NCBI GenBank assembly: GCA_944392455.1 | Contig: CALXWP010000003.1 | Coordinates: 78,428-142,427 of the forward strand | DNA: 64,000 nucleotides | Direction: 5' to 3' | Source: an uncultured Clostridia bacterium | Lineage (GTDB): Bacteria; Bacillota; Clostridia; TANB77; CAG-508 | In this document: one piece after another, positions 40,828 to 49,424 of the stretch | Position numbering within the stretch: position 1 is the stretch's first letter | How the letters are laid out: each line of letters starts with the position of its first letter | Translations under genes and position numbers: made by a program | Notes under the pieces: generated by a model | The model's database searches: none | The model's input: only the letters and a program-made list of their open reading frames with translations | What the model was told of the DNA's origin: nothing

Positions 40828-41811
40828 ATGAATGAAGAAAAAAAACTTATAACAATTTTGGTACCAGCATACAATGAACAAGAAGTACTAGATATGCTAT
40901 ATGAAAGATTAAAAAAAATAATGGATGATAATCCAAAATATGATTTCGAAATTTTACTTGTAAATGATGGAAGTTCTGATAATACTTTAAGTATGATGCA
41001 AGAACTTAGAAAAAACGATGATAGAGTTTGTTACTTAAGTTTATCAAGAAATTTTGGAAAAGAAACTGCTATGATAGCAGGATTAGATTATTGCAAAGGC
41101 GATGCTGTAATAATTATAGATGCAGATCTTCAAGACCCACCAGAGCTAATACCAGAAATGATTAAATACTGGGAAGAAGGATATGATGATGTATATGCTA
41201 AAAGAAGATCTAGAAAAGGTGAAACATGGCTAAAAAAATTTACATCTAGTATGTATTATAAAGTATTGCAAGCATTTACAAATATTCAAATACAAAAAGA
41301 CACAGGGGATTTTAGATTATTGGATAGAAGATGTGTAGAAGCATTGAAATCAATAAGAGAATCACAAAGATATACTAAAGGGCTATTTAGCTGGATAGGA
41401 TATAATAAAAAAGAAATATTATATGATAGAGATCCAAGAGCAGCGGGAAAAACAAAATGGAATTATAAAAAACTAATTAATTTATCAATAGATGGTATTA
41501 CTTCATTTACAACATCGCCACTTAGATGGTCTGCTATACTAGGAGTTTTAGTTTCTATCATAGGATTTATTTATATGATATATATAATTGTTAAAACTAT
41601 TGCTTTTGGAGTTGATGTTCCTGGATATGCATCAACAATGGTTGTTATACTATTCCTAGGAGGTATACAACTTATATTCTTAGGAGTAATAGGAGAATAT
41701 CTAGGAAGAGCTTTCTATGAGACTAAACAAAGACCACTATATTTTATTGATAGATATAATGAACAAAAAGAAACAAATAAAAATTTAAATAAACCTAGAA
41801 ATTTATTATAA
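40828..41811 (+). CDS. Polyprenyl-phosphate glycosyltransferase (GT2, GtrB/DPM-like)
   Basis: ATG 40828 is preferred over GTG 40798 because AAAGGA lies between them. The GT2 domain shows ITILVPAYNEQEVL, DADLQDPPEL (nucleotide-sugar/metal site) and DTGDFRLLDRRCVEAL. Two C-terminal membrane helices start near SAILGVLVSIIGFIYMIYIIV. The ~327 aa length is typical of enzymes that load a sugar onto a polyprenyl phosphate at the inner membrane face for surface glycosylation. The donor sugar is unknown. Confidence 0.92.
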   Translation: MNEEKKLITILVPAYNEQEVLDMLYERLKKIMDDNPKYDFEILLVNDGSSDNTLSMMQELRKNDDRVCYLSLSRNFGKETAMIAGLDYCKGDAVIIIDADLQDPPELIPEMIKYWEEGYDDVYAKRRSRKGETWLKKFTSSMYYKVLQAFTNIQIQKDTGDFRLLDRRCVEALKSIRESQRYTKGLFSWIGYNKKEILYDRDPRAAGKTKWNYKKLINLSIDGITSFTTSPLRWSAILGVLVSIIGFIYMIYIIVKTIAFGVDVPGYASTMVVILFLGGIQLIFLGVIGEYLGRAFYETKQRPLYFIDRYNEQKETNKNLNKPRNLL

Positions 41812-41874
41812 TATGTGTTATAATAGAAAAGTGTGATAATAAATAGAGAAATAAGAAGAAAGGAATTGATTTTT

Positions 41875-43314
41875 ATGCCAAGAAAAACAAAAATTATTTG
41901 TACTTTAGGACCAGCAGTAGATGCACAAGAAATGATGGAAGGACTAATAAAGGCAGGAATGAATGTTGCGAGATTTAATTTCTCACACGGTGATTATGAA
42001 GAACAAGGAGCAAGAATTGAAACATTTAAAAGAGCAAGAAAAAATGTTGGAAAACCAGTAGCAATGCTTCTTGATACAAAAGGACCTGAAATAAGAATTG
42101 GAAAATTTGCAACAGGAGAAGCTTATCTTAAAGAAGGAGATACTTTTACTTTATTAAATGAAGATATTGATGACGGAGATAACACAAGAGTTTCTGTTTC
42201 ATATAAGAACTTATATAATGAAGTTTCAGCTGGAACAAGAATCCTCATAAATGATGGTCTAATAGAAGTAATAGTTGAAGAAATTAAAGGAAAAGATGTA
42301 GTTTGTAGAGTTCAAAATGGTGGAAGATTATCAAATAGAAAGAGTATAAATATTCCAAACTCTAAAATTAAATTACCAAGTATGACAGAAAAAGATAAAT
42401 CAGATATATTATTTGGTATAAAGAATGGATTTGATTATATAGCTGCATCATTCATAAGAAAAGCTGAAGATGTAATAAACATAAAGAAAGTTTTAAAAGA
42501 GAATGGTGGAGAATACATAAAAGTTATTTCTAAAATAGAAAATAGAGAAGGAATTGAAAACTTTGACCAAATACTAGAAGTATCTGATGGTATAATGGTA
42601 GCAAGAGGAGATTTAGGTGTTGAGATTCCTATGGAAGAAGTTCCAATTAGACAAAAAGAATTCATTAAAAAATGTGGTAGAGCAGGAAAAATAGTTGTTA
42701 CTGCAACACAAATGCTAGAGTCAATGGTAAATAATCCAAGACCAACAAGAGCAGAAGTAAGTGACGTTGCTAATGCTATATACGATCAAACAAGTGCTAT
42801 TATGCTTTCAGCTGAATCAGCTGCTGGAAAATACCCAATTGAATGTGTAAAAACAATGGATACAATAGCAAGATCAATAGAAGATTCTATAAAATACTGG
42901 AAAAGATTTAAAAGAAGAGAATTTACTTCAAATGAAAATGATTATGAATTTAATTTAAATTATTCAACATGTATGACAGCAATGAATTTAGATACTAAAG
43001 CTATATTTGCTTATACTAATACAGGTAGAACAGCAATGAATTTAGCTGGATTTATGCCAAAATGTCCAATCTATGCTATAACTCCAAATGAAGAAGTTAG
43101 CAAACAATTAGCATTAGTATGTAATGTTAATCCAATTTTAGTAGATAGAAAAGATAGTATTGATGATATGATTCAAAGTGGTGTAGAAAAGGCTAAAGAG
43201 CTTGGAATACTAGAAAAAGGCGAGATAATAGCAATAGCAGGAGGAGCATCAATCTTAGCAGGACAACACTCTGATATGAATAAAACAATTGGTGGTATTT
43301 TAAAAGTCGAGTAA
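41875..43314 (+). CDS. pyk: Pyruvate kinase
   Basis: This converts PEP and ADP to pyruvate and ATP in glycolysis. The start ATG 41875 follows AGAAAGGA; GTG 41833 would add an unrelated N-terminus. It has RKTKIICTLGPA at the N-terminus, MLLDTKGPEIRIG, KIENREGIENFDQIL, the catalytic region GIMVARGDLGVEIP and TQMLESMVNNPRPTRAEVSDVANAI. The 479 aa protein ends after the C domain (GASILAGQHSDMNKTIGGI) and lacks the extra PEP-utiliser-like domain of many Bacillus enzymes. A terminator follows. Confidence 0.98.
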   Translation: MPRKTKIICTLGPAVDAQEMMEGLIKAGMNVARFNFSHGDYEEQGARIETFKRARKNVGKPVAMLLDTKGPEIRIGKFATGEAYLKEGDTFTLLNEDIDDGDNTRVSVSYKNLYNEVSAGTRILINDGLIEVIVEEIKGKDVVCRVQNGGRLSNRKSINIPNSKIKLPSMTEKDKSDILFGIKNGFDYIAASFIRKAEDVINIKKVLKENGGEYIKVISKIENREGIENFDQILEVSDGIMVARGDLGVEIPMEEVPIRQKEFIKKCGRAGKIVVTATQMLESMVNNPRPTRAEVSDVANAIYDQTSAIMLSAESAAGKYPIECVKTMDTIARSIEDSIKYWKRFKRREFTSNENDYEFNLNYSTCMTAMNLDTKAIFAYTNTGRTAMNLAGFMPKCPIYAITPNEEVSKQLALVCNVNPILVDRKDSIDDMIQSGVEKAKELGILEKGEIIAIAGGASILAGQHSDMNKTIGGILKVE

Positions 43315-43342
43315 AAAACAAAAAATAAATAGTAAAAGAATA

Positions 43343-43386
43343 AAAATGTGTCAAAGGAGGTTGTTTCCATTGGCACATTTTTTATT
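43343..43386 (+). terminator. Terminator after pyk
   Basis: AAAATGTG (43343-43350) pairs with CACATTTT (43374-43381), followed by T's. Confidence 0.75.
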
Positions 43387-43411
43387 TATAATTACTCCGG
43401 ACAATGCATTT

Positions 43412-43440
43412 TTTACTAAATTTACATAATGTGATATAAT
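43412..43440 (+). promoter_or_regulatory. Promoter of the 59-aa membrane protein gene
   Basis: TTTACT (43412-43417), 17 bases, TATAAT (43435-43440). The segment closely resembles the promoter at 46967-46995, including a shared CTAAATT-ACATAA spacer. Confidence 0.75.
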
Positions 43441-43487
43441 ATAAGTTATACAGTAAGCTGTTCTTTAGCAAAAGGAGGAAAAAAATT

Positions 43488-43667
43488 ATGATGAAAATGA
43501 TGGAACGAGCTTTTAAGCGGGAGGAAGATATAAGCTTGATAGAAGAGGTTTTGTTCAATCATGAGTACGACGAAGATATTGACTTGTTTGTACGCACTGG
43601 ATTTTCCAATGTTTTTTACATGTTAATCGTCGGACTGGTAGCATTGGTACTTATCATTATCTCGTAA
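43488..43667 (+). CDS. Small single-pass membrane protein (59 aa), unknown
   Basis: A strong AAAGGAGG precedes ATG 43488. The frame gives 59 residues starting MMKMMERAFKREEDISLIEE, with an acidic middle (NHEYDEDIDLF) and a C-terminal membrane helix (about residues 42-58, MLIVGLVALVLIIIS). Codon use differs from the neighbours: CGA, CGC and CGG for Arg, GTC, ATC, TCG. It has its own promoter and a GC-rich terminator, like the small genes at 46616 and 47042. No family is recognised. An in-frame CGG at 43518 is followed by G and the frame is not broken there. Confidence 0.68.
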   Translation: MMKMMERAFKREEDISLIEEVLFNHEYDEDIDLFVRTGFSNVFYMLIVGLVALVLIIIS

Positions 43668-43672
43668 ATGGT

Positions 43673-43695
43673 GGGAGGCACAGACTGTGCCTCCC
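43673..43695 (+). terminator. GC-rich hairpin after the 59-aa gene
   Basis: GGGAGGCAC (43673-43681) pairs with GTGCCTCCC (43687-43695) around AGACT. There is little T run, so it may stabilise the 3' end as much as terminate. Confidence 0.7.
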
Positions 43696-43870
43696 TCATA
43701 TTGTGATAAGTGTCATATATTTAAAACATAAACACATAAAGTATGAATAGATAAATTTATTGAAATTATCTTTTATACTTTTATTTTTTTGTAAAATGCA
43801 TAGAATAAGTAGCAGTATACATAACTTAATCATATTATATAATATAACTTTATGAATAGGAGGAAAAAAT

Positions 43871-44227
43871 ATGTATAATAGATTCAGAGGATGCAATTGT
43901 ATGAATTCTAATAATAAAGCTTTAGAAGATGTATGCGATAATTATACTAATGATACAAATAATTGCAGTTGTGATACTTGTGCTATGCAAGAAGAAAATT
44001 GTGCATGTGGATTTGATCAAGAATATAATGTTTTTCCAAGTAATCCAATGCTTGGTCAAAGTTATGTGCCAATTCAAACTTTAAGTACAACATTTACACC
44101 TTGTTGTGGACTAAAAAATGGAACAATTTTTCCAGAATTGGTTAGTCCATATGAACCATGTCAAAGTATGCAATTTATTAATTATTTAAAAAGTAGAAAT
44201 GAAATTGGAGAGGGGTGTAATGGATAA
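43871..44227 (+). CDS. cotJA: Spore coat associated protein CotJA
   Basis: This 118 aa Cys-rich protein has a variable N-terminus followed by the CotJA core LGQSYVPIQTLSTTFTP and FPELVSPYEPCQSM. It is the first gene of cotJABC, which encodes spore coat inner-layer components made in the mother cell. ATG follows AGGAGGA. The stop overlaps the region just before cotJB (start at 44227), so translation is coupled. Confidence 0.92.
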   Translation: MYNRFRGCNCMNSNNKALEDVCDNYTNDTNNCSCDTCAMQEENCACGFDQEYNVFPSNPMLGQSYVPIQTLSTTFTPCCGLKNGTIFPELVSPYEPCQSMQFINYLKSRNEIGEGCNG

Positions 44228-44658
44228 TGGAAAGAGAAGAGGAAAACAGAAATTGTATGTGCTATAACAATGAAAACGATTGTAGTTATATGCCTCAAGG
44301 AATAAATGCTGCTTTTGGATATAATACAGCATCAAATTTAATGGATGATATGAATTGTTGTGGATGCGGTGATAATTCAGAATGTATGCAAAATAGAAAT
44401 AGAGTAAGAGGGGAAATGATGAAACAAATAAAATGTCTAAATTTTGCTGTAGTAGATATTGCTGAATATTTGGATACACATCCAACAGATAGAAAAGCTC
44501 TTTGTTTGCATAGAGAATATACTAATGAATTAAAAAACGTAAAAGATAAGTATCAAAGAATATTTGGACCACTTGATATTTATTATCCATGTAATAAATG
44601 GAGATGGCTAGAAGAACCATGGCCATGGGAAAGGAGTGATTTTAATGTGGACTTATAA
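44227..44658 (+). CDS. cotJB: Spore coat protein CotJB
   Basis: The 143 aa protein has an unusual Cys-rich N-terminal extension of ~55 residues before the CotJB domain, which starts KQIKCLNFAVVDIAEYLDTHP and ends WPWERSDFNVDL. Canonical CotJB is about 85-95 aa. ATG 44227 overlaps the cotJA stop; an internal ATG at 44417 (MMKQIKCL) after GAGGGG could give the short form. Confidence 0.92.
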   Translation: MEREEENRNCMCYNNENDCSYMPQGINAAFGYNTASNLMDDMNCCGCGDNSECMQNRNRVRGEMMKQIKCLNFAVVDIAEYLDTHPTDRKALCLHREYTNELKNVKDKYQRIFGPLDIYYPCNKWRWLEEPWPWERSDFNVDL

Positions 44659-45280
44659 TAAAGTATTACAGTATCCGATAAATATAAAATGTCCTAATCC
44701 AAAACTTGCAAAATTTATAATATCTCAATATGGTGGTCCAGATGGAGAACTTGCAGCTTCTCTTAGATATTTATCACAAAGGTTTGGAATGCCTGATCAA
44801 AAAGCAAAAGCAATCTTAAATGATATAGGAACTGAAGAGCTTGCTCACTTAGAAATGGTAGGAACAATAGTACATCAGTTAACTGATGGAGCATCAATAG
44901 AAGAAATTGAAAAGGCTGGACTTGGAGCATACTATACAGATCATGGTGTAGATGTATATCCTCAAAGTGCAGCTGGAACACCTTGGACTGCAGCATATAT
45001 AGCTTGTAAAGGAGATCCAATAGCAAATTTACAAGAGGACTTAGCAGCAGAACAAAAGGCAAGAGCAACTTATGAGAAACTAATAGATTTATGTAGAGAT
45101 GATCCTGATGTTTTAGATCCACTTAAATTTTTACGTGAAAGAGAAGTAGTTCACTTCCAAAGATTTGGAGAAGCACTTCGTGGCGTACAAGACAAATTAG
45201 CTGAAAAGAAATTTTATATGAATAACATGAATTGCAATAATTACAATAACATGAATAATAGCAATAATAATTGCGATTGA
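44645..45280 (+). CDS. cotJC: Manganese-catalase-like spore coat protein CotJC
   Basis: The start is ATG 44645 (MWTYNKVLQYP, the usual CotJC opening), eight bases after AAGGAGTG and inside the end of cotJB. It is related to manganese catalases: QYGGPDGELAASLRYLSQR, GTEELAHLEMVGTIVHQL, and a C-terminal EREVVHFQRFGEAL supply metal-ligand Glu/His positions. It ends with an Asn-rich tail (about 20 residues). Likely role: coat component with possible peroxide protection. Confidence 0.95.
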   Translation: MWTYNKVLQYPINIKCPNPKLAKFIISQYGGPDGELAASLRYLSQRFGMPDQKAKAILNDIGTEELAHLEMVGTIVHQLTDGASIEEIEKAGLGAYYTDHGVDVYPQSAAGTPWTAAYIACKGDPIANLQEDLAAEQKARATYEKLIDLCRDDPDVLDPLKFLREREVVHFQRFGEALRGVQDKLAEKKFYMNNMNCNNYNNMNNSNNNCD

Positions 45281-45310
45281 GGATGTAATTAAAAAATTAT
45301 AATATTTTAT

Positions 45311-45347
45311 ACTAAAACTCCTGTATTAAAAATACAGGAGTTTTAGT
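45311..45347. terminator. Terminator after cotJC
   Basis: ACTAAAACTCCTGTATT pairs perfectly with AATACAGGAGTTTTAGT around AAA. It can work on both strands between convergent genes. The next 160 bases hold no gene I can see. Confidence 0.92.
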
Positions 45348-45508
45348 ATCGAAAAAATTCTTGTAAGAATAATTAAAAACATATAATGTACAGCAAGACG
45401 TCTTAGTATATTAATAAAAATTATTGATAAAAATATAATAAATCAATTCCTTTATGTAAAATAATAACAAAAGTTATTAGACATAATTTGATAACTAGAA
45501 TATATTTA

Positions 45509-46426
45509 TTAGAAAATGTTCTGATTATTTTTTAAATTAGGTATCCATATAAAACCTGAACAATCATCTCTTTTTTTAAATCTAGGATAATTATTACAAT
45601 TAGCATCTAATTCCTCAATATCTTTTACTTTTTCTGCTAAAGTATTTATATTATATGGCAAACATTTATCAAAGAATTCTTCTTCATTTAATCCTAAAAT
45701 ATGAAAATTAAATCCATCACTAACACATACAATTTTTTCTATTTCTTGAGACTGTAATTTTAATATTTTAGCATTATTTACAACAATTTCATCCAAACTA
45801 AGGATCCAATAACCATCAGACTGACCTGAATTCTTTTTGTTTCTGTTACTAATTAGCATTGCTTTTATTTCGTCTTCATATCTAGCTTCTAATACACTAA
45901 CATCTCTTTTTTTTGCTAGTTTTGTCATTTCATTTAATGTGTTATTATCTAACTTGGCTAAATTATAGTCTCTTAAAACTGTAAACTTTTTATCTTTTGT
46001 TTTAATCATTGTTAATGAATCACCTAAAGAAAAAATATCAGTTATTCCATTAAATTCTCTTATTATTATTATTGTGCTAGATGGTTCTTCATGAGGTCTT
46101 AAATTATAACCATTTTCATTTTCTATTTTAGTTATTTTTTCCTTTATATTAATTATGCATTCTTTTACTAAACATTGTAAATCATAATTAGGTTTTTCAT
46201 CTAAAATGTTTTTCATAAATATACCACAGTTTTTTACAAACCATTCTGCATTAGTTAACCCTTTTTCTAATCTAGGACCTCCAAGGCCTGTTGCTCCATC
46301 CATTAATATAGCATAATTTTCCCCTTTTATAACAAGATCTTCGTTGATTTGTCTTACATCTTCTTTATCTATTATTCCACCTGATATACAAATTATAGGA
46401 CCTATTATCATTTGTTTTTCCTCCAC
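45509..46426 (-). CDS. PP2C-like protein phosphatase
   Basis: A 305 aa protein with the order of PP2C motifs: INEDLV, ILMDGATGLGG (metal-binding Asp-Gly), SSTIIIIREFNG, DIFSLGDSLTMI, KIVCVSDGFN and KKRDDCSGFIWI (C-terminal Asp-Asp). This fits a Mn-dependent Ser/Thr phosphatase or a PP2C-like regulator. The target is unknown and no kinase is adjacent. It stands alone on the minus strand with its promoter region facing the small gene at 46616. Confidence 0.85.
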   Translation of the reverse strand: MEEKQMIIGPIICISGGIIDKEDVRQINEDLVIKGENYAILMDGATGLGGPRLEKGLTNAEWFVKNCGIFMKNILDEKPNYDLQCLVKECIINIKEKITKIENENGYNLRPHEEPSSTIIIIREFNGITDIFSLGDSLTMIKTKDKKFTVLRDYNLAKLDNNTLNEMTKLAKKRDVSVLEARYEDEIKAMLISNRNKKNSGQSDGYWILSLDEIVVNNAKILKLQSQEIEKIVCVSDGFNFHILGLNEEEFFDKCLPYNINTLAEKVKDIEELDANCNNYPRFKKRDDCSGFIWIPNLKNNQNIF

Positions 46427-46536
46427 AAAAATAATTATAAATTTAATGTCTAATTTTGTAAATACAATTTTGAAAAATATTATTTAAAAAAATTTTTTAT
46501 AAAAATTTCAGAAAACGCCTATATTTCAATAAAAAC

Positions 46537-46565
46537 TTGACTTATACCTTAAAAAGTTATAAAAT
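46537..46565 (+). promoter_or_regulatory. Promoter of the first small Cys-rich gene
   Basis: TTGACT (46537-46542), 17 bases, TAAAAT (46560-46565). Confidence 0.65.
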
Positions 46566-46615
46566 ATTGCATGAAACTGTCTAAAAAGACAAATAGCCAA
46601 AAAAGGAGGGCAAAT

Positions 46616-46906
46616 ATGTATAAAAAGGTTAAAGTACTCTTGCCTGAGTTACGGCTTGAGGAAACAGGTGAACGAATAGGGATAATTCCTATAGAGAACC
46701 AGCCAATTGATGTGGTTTTGGACAATGGTGTAAAAACAGCAGCATATTATGGAACATCTGATGCAAAAGGTAACTATTATACATTCTGTAAGACTCCATG
46801 TCCAGAAGACTGTCCAAAAAGAGGAAAGACATATTGCAGAAACAACCCAGAATCAAGAGCAAGAGCTGGGTATTATGTGAATATCAATTCTAAGAATACA
46901 GGATAG
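46616..46906 (+). CDS. Small Cys-rich protein, paralog of the next gene
   Basis: ATG 46616 follows AAGGAGGG. The 96 aa product contains ETGERIGIIPIENQPIDVVL, DNGVKTAAYYGTSDAKGNYY, then FCKTPCPEDCPKRG and YCRNNPESRARAGYYVNI. The Cys arrangement suggests a metal site, and the 47042 product shares the same layout, so they form one family. I recognise no name. Codon use (CTC, TTG, CGG, CGA) differs from neighbours. In-frame CGG at 46652 is followed by C and the frame is intact. It is monocistronic with its own terminator. Confidence 0.7.
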   Translation: MYKKVKVLLPELRLEETGERIGIIPIENQPIDVVLDNGVKTAAYYGTSDAKGNYYTFCKTPCPEDCPKRGKTYCRNNPESRARAGYYVNINSKNTG

Positions 46907-46918
46907 TTTACTAAGGCT

Positions 46919-46952
46919 CTTCTCTCTGCAATGCAGGGAGGAGAGTAATTCA
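46919..46952 (+). terminator. Hairpin after the first small Cys-rich gene
   Basis: CTCTTCTCTCTGCA pairs with TGCAGGGAGGAGAG (with wobbles). An AGAGCTCTTTT stretch follows slightly downstream. Confidence 0.72.
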
Positions 46953-46966
46953 TTGTCAGAGCTCTT

Positions 46967-46995
46967 TTGACTAAATTAACATAAAATGATAAAAT
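46967..46995 (+). promoter_or_regulatory. Promoter of the second small Cys-rich gene
   Basis: TTGACT (46967-46972), 17 bases, TAAAAT (46990-46995). It is near-identical in layout and spacer to 43412-43440. Confidence 0.78.
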
Positions 46996-47041
46996 ATATA
47001 TAGATAGTTCTAAGGAACATAGACTTTTTAAGGAGGACAAG

Positions 47042-47347
47042 ATGAATATGAAGAAAGTGAATTTTGAAGGCAATGATGTATATCTTGCCGAGACAGGAGA
47101 AAAAGTTGGAGAGATCCGGCCGTCAACAGATGAATGCATAGATGTGTTCTTAAACAATGGTGTCCATGTGTATGCGTACTACGGTACAACAGACGAAAAT
47201 GGTGAATTCTACATCTTTTGTCGTAACACGACAGCATGCGGAAGATATTGCCATGCATCTGAAGCACCGGAGTGCCGTTATAACCGCAAATATGCGGAAC
47301 GTAGTGGTTATTACGTTGATGTTGACGCAGAGCATTCTGTCTGGTAA
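47042..47347 (+). CDS. Small Cys-rich protein, paralog of the previous gene
   Basis: ATG 47042 follows AAGGAGGAC. The 101 aa product aligns with the 46616 product: ETGEKVGEI, CIDVFLNNGVHVYAYYGTTDENGEFYIFCR, a Cys-x3-Cys-type loop (ACGRYCH), ECRYNR and ERSGYYVDVD. The gene is clearly richer in G+C than its surroundings, with CGC, CGT, CGG and CCG codons, suggesting transfer or strong codon selection. In-frame CGG at 47117 is followed by C and the frame is intact. Function is unknown; a small zinc- or metal-binding protein is plausible. Confidence 0.72.
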   Translation: MNMKKVNFEGNDVYLAETGEKVGEIRPSTDECIDVFLNNGVHVYAYYGTTDENGEFYIFCRNTTACGRYCHASEAPECRYNRKYAERSGYYVDVDAEHSVW

Positions 47348-47363
47348 TACTGTCATCACTTTG

Positions 47364-47397
47364 GCTCCCGCTTTGAAATATAGGCGGGGCTTTTCTT
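47364..47397 (+). terminator. Terminator after the second small Cys-rich gene
   Basis: CTCCCGC pairs with GCGGGG (with a wobble), followed by CTTTTCTT. Confidence 0.75.
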
Positions 47398-47401
47398 ATG
47401 T

Positions 47402-47447
47402 AAAAAAATAATATACTAATACTTTTATTATTAGTATATTATTTTTT
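47402..47447. terminator. Bidirectional terminator before the OPRT-like gene
   Basis: AAAAAATAATATACTAATA pairs perfectly with TATTAGTATATTATTTTTT. It mainly serves the minus-strand gene ending at 47470. Confidence 0.85.
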
Positions 47448-47469
47448 ATTTGCTTTTTTTGATGAATTA

Positions 47470-48327
47470 TTAATTTAAATTATATAAATTTCCATCAACT
47501 AAAAGTTTGGCTCTTTTTGCTGTTTTTTCATCAGAATGCAAAGCATTTTTTAAAAAATCAGGATGGTTTATTAAAAAGTTTCTCATTGTTCCATCTGGAT
47601 CTTTGAAAAATCCTTCAAGCATTTCTAATTGTGTATTATTTATAATTCCGTTATTTAATGCTGTTTCAAATAATGTATTATCTACTTGAACTAAGGAAAA
47701 TGATTTAACACCTTCATTTTCAATTCTTTCTTTACCACCTTGCATACGATCAACTACTACACAAGAATAGCACATATTTCCCCCAAGTGATCTAATAGCT
47801 GGAATCCAAGCACGAATATAGCTTGAAGCAACTGTTACTAGATCAGCAATATGTAATACTTTTTTACCAAGTATTTTTTTTGTAGGATTTGTGTTTTCAA
47901 AGTTACTATCACTTACAACAGTTGTTAAATCTTTATATATTGATATATGTGGTTTGTTTAAAAGATAAGCAAGTATATTAGAAAAAAACCAATCTCTTCT
48001 TTCACCACCTGAAATATAGTCTATGTCAGAAAGATCAATATTTTTTTCTATATATTCCTTCATTTCATTTATTACATTATGATATATTTCATTATTATTA
48101 TATTGTTCTAATACTTTTTTAAACACTTTTTGTGGTAATGTATTTTTATCATTCAAACATTCGTCAATAAATGATAATAGATTTTTAGCATCTTCTTCAC
48201 TACCATATACAAAATGAGTATTTATAAAATATGGACCAATCTTTCCTGAAGTATACCAAAAAGGTTTATTTTCTTCACAAAATTTAATTGCTTTTGTTTC
48301 GAATAGATATGACATTATATCAGACAT
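47470..48327 (-). CDS. pyrE: Orotate phosphoribosyltransferase-like protein
   Basis: The type I PRTase fold is shown by FWYTSGKIGPYFINT (compare SGK-SPYY-D of OPRT), DYISGGERRDWFFSNILAYLLNKP, and GKKVLHIADLVTVASSYIRAWIPAIRSLG, the PRPP loop region. VVVDRMQGG matches the VLVDRxxGG of OPRT. At 285 aa it is longer than ordinary PyrE (~190-210) through an insertion near residues 40-90 and a C-terminal extension. The loop Thr-Thr-Gly is replaced by Thr-Val-Ala. It is divergent from pyrB, and no other pyrE is in the cluster, so it probably fills this step. Confidence in the exact substrate is moderate. Confidence 0.75.
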   Translation of the reverse strand: MSDIMSYLFETKAIKFCEENKPFWYTSGKIGPYFINTHFVYGSEEDAKNLLSFIDECLNDKNTLPQKVFKKVLEQYNNNEIYHNVINEMKEYIEKNIDLSDIDYISGGERRDWFFSNILAYLLNKPHISIYKDLTTVVSDSNFENTNPTKKILGKKVLHIADLVTVASSYIRAWIPAIRSLGGNMCYSCVVVDRMQGGKERIENEGVKSFSLVQVDNTLFETALNNGIINNTQLEMLEGFFKDPDGTMRNFLINHPDFLKNALHSDEKTAKRAKLLVDGNLYNLN

Positions 48328-48423
48328 AAATAGAAGACCTCCTTAAATTTATTTAATTTAAATCTTATTATAAAAAAAAGAATAAGTCAATAAAAAAGTC
48401 AGGTTTTGTCTTAAAATTTGGTA

Positions 48424-48452
48424 TTGACTTTTAACATATATTTATATATATT
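48424..48452 (+). promoter_or_regulatory. Promoter of the pyrB operon
   Basis: TTGACT (48424-48429), 17 bases, TATATT (48447-48452). No PyrR-type attenuator is visible in the short leader before pyrB. Confidence 0.65.
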
Positions 48453-48481
48453 AATAGTAATTTTAGGATAGGGGGAAGAAA

Positions 48482-49396
48482 ATGAAACATTTAATTGATA
48501 TTAAAGACTTATCAACAGATGAAATAAATGAATTAATATCTGTAGCAAAAGATATAATGAGTAATCCTGATAAGTATGCAGAAAAATGTAAAAGAAAAAA
48601 ATTGGCAACACTTTTTTATGAACCAAGCACTAGAACAAGATTAAGCTTTGAAGCAGCAATGATGGAATTAGGAGGAAATGTACTAGGCTTTTCAGATGCA
48701 ACATCAAGTTCAGTATCAAAAGGAGAAAGTGTTTCTGATACAGTAAAAGTAGTTAGTGGATATGCTGATATAATAGCTATGAGACACCCAAAAGAAGGAG
48801 CTCCGCTTGTTGCTTCATTAAAATCAGAAATTCCAATTATTAATGCAGGAGATGGAGGACATAATCATCCAACTCAAACTCTAACAGATTTATTAACAAT
48901 TCAATGTGAAAAGCACAGGCTAAATGATTTAACTATCGGGGTCTGTGGTGATTTGAAATTCGGTAGAACAGTTCATTCTTTAATAGTAGCAATGTCAAGA
49001 TATAAAAATATTAAATTCGTTTTAATTTCACCAAAAGAATTAGAAATTCCAGAATATATAAAAAAAGATGTATTAGAAAAAAATAATATTGAATATATAG
49101 AAACAAATGATATAGAAGAATATATGGGAAAATTGGATATTTTGTACATGACAAGAGTACAAAAGGAAAGATTTTTTAATGAAGAAGAATATATCAGATT
49201 AAAAGACAGTTATATTTTAGATAAACAAAAATTAGAAAATGCAAAAGAAGATTTATGTATTATGCATCCATTACCAAGAGTAAATGAGATATCAGTAGAA
49301 GTAGATGATGATAAAAGAGCATGTTATTTTAAACAAGCCAAATATGGTAAATACATTAGAATGGCATTAATATTAAAATTATTAGAGATCAAATAA
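48482..49396 (+). CDS. pyrB: Aspartate carbamoyltransferase catalytic subunit
   Basis: This catalyses carbamoyl phosphate + aspartate to carbamoyl aspartate, the first committed step of pyrimidine synthesis. At 304 aa it is standard. It shows the carbamoyl-phosphate loop [14 protein letters not shown], the mobile Ser-Lys loop (SSVSKGES), [30 protein letters not shown], and [10 protein letters not shown]. It is followed by pyrI, so a PyrBI holoenzyme with allosteric control by nucleotides is expected. Confidence 0.98.
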   Translation: MKHLIDIKDLSTDEINELISVAKDIMSNPDKYAEKCKRKKLATLFYEPSTRTRLSFEAAMMELGGNVLGFSDATSSSVSKGESVSDTVKVVSGYADIIAMRHPKEGAPLVASLKSEIPIINAGDGGHNHPTQTLTDLLTIQCEKHRLNDLTIGVCGDLKFGRTVHSLIVAMSRYKNIKFVLISPKELEIPEYIKKDVLEKNNIEYIETNDIEEYMGKLDILYMTRVQKERFFNEEEYIRLKDSYILDKQKLENAKEDLCIMHPLPRVNEISVEVDDDKRACYFKQAKYGKYIRMALILKLLEIK

Positions 49397-49424
49397 ATAA
49401 GAAAATTGGTAGGAGGTAAAAAAA

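Noticed and set aside
47157..47411. Overlapping ORFs in other frames of the second Cys-rich gene
   Set aside because: The 47042 frame has the ribosome binding site and the paralog match; the others run into the terminator.
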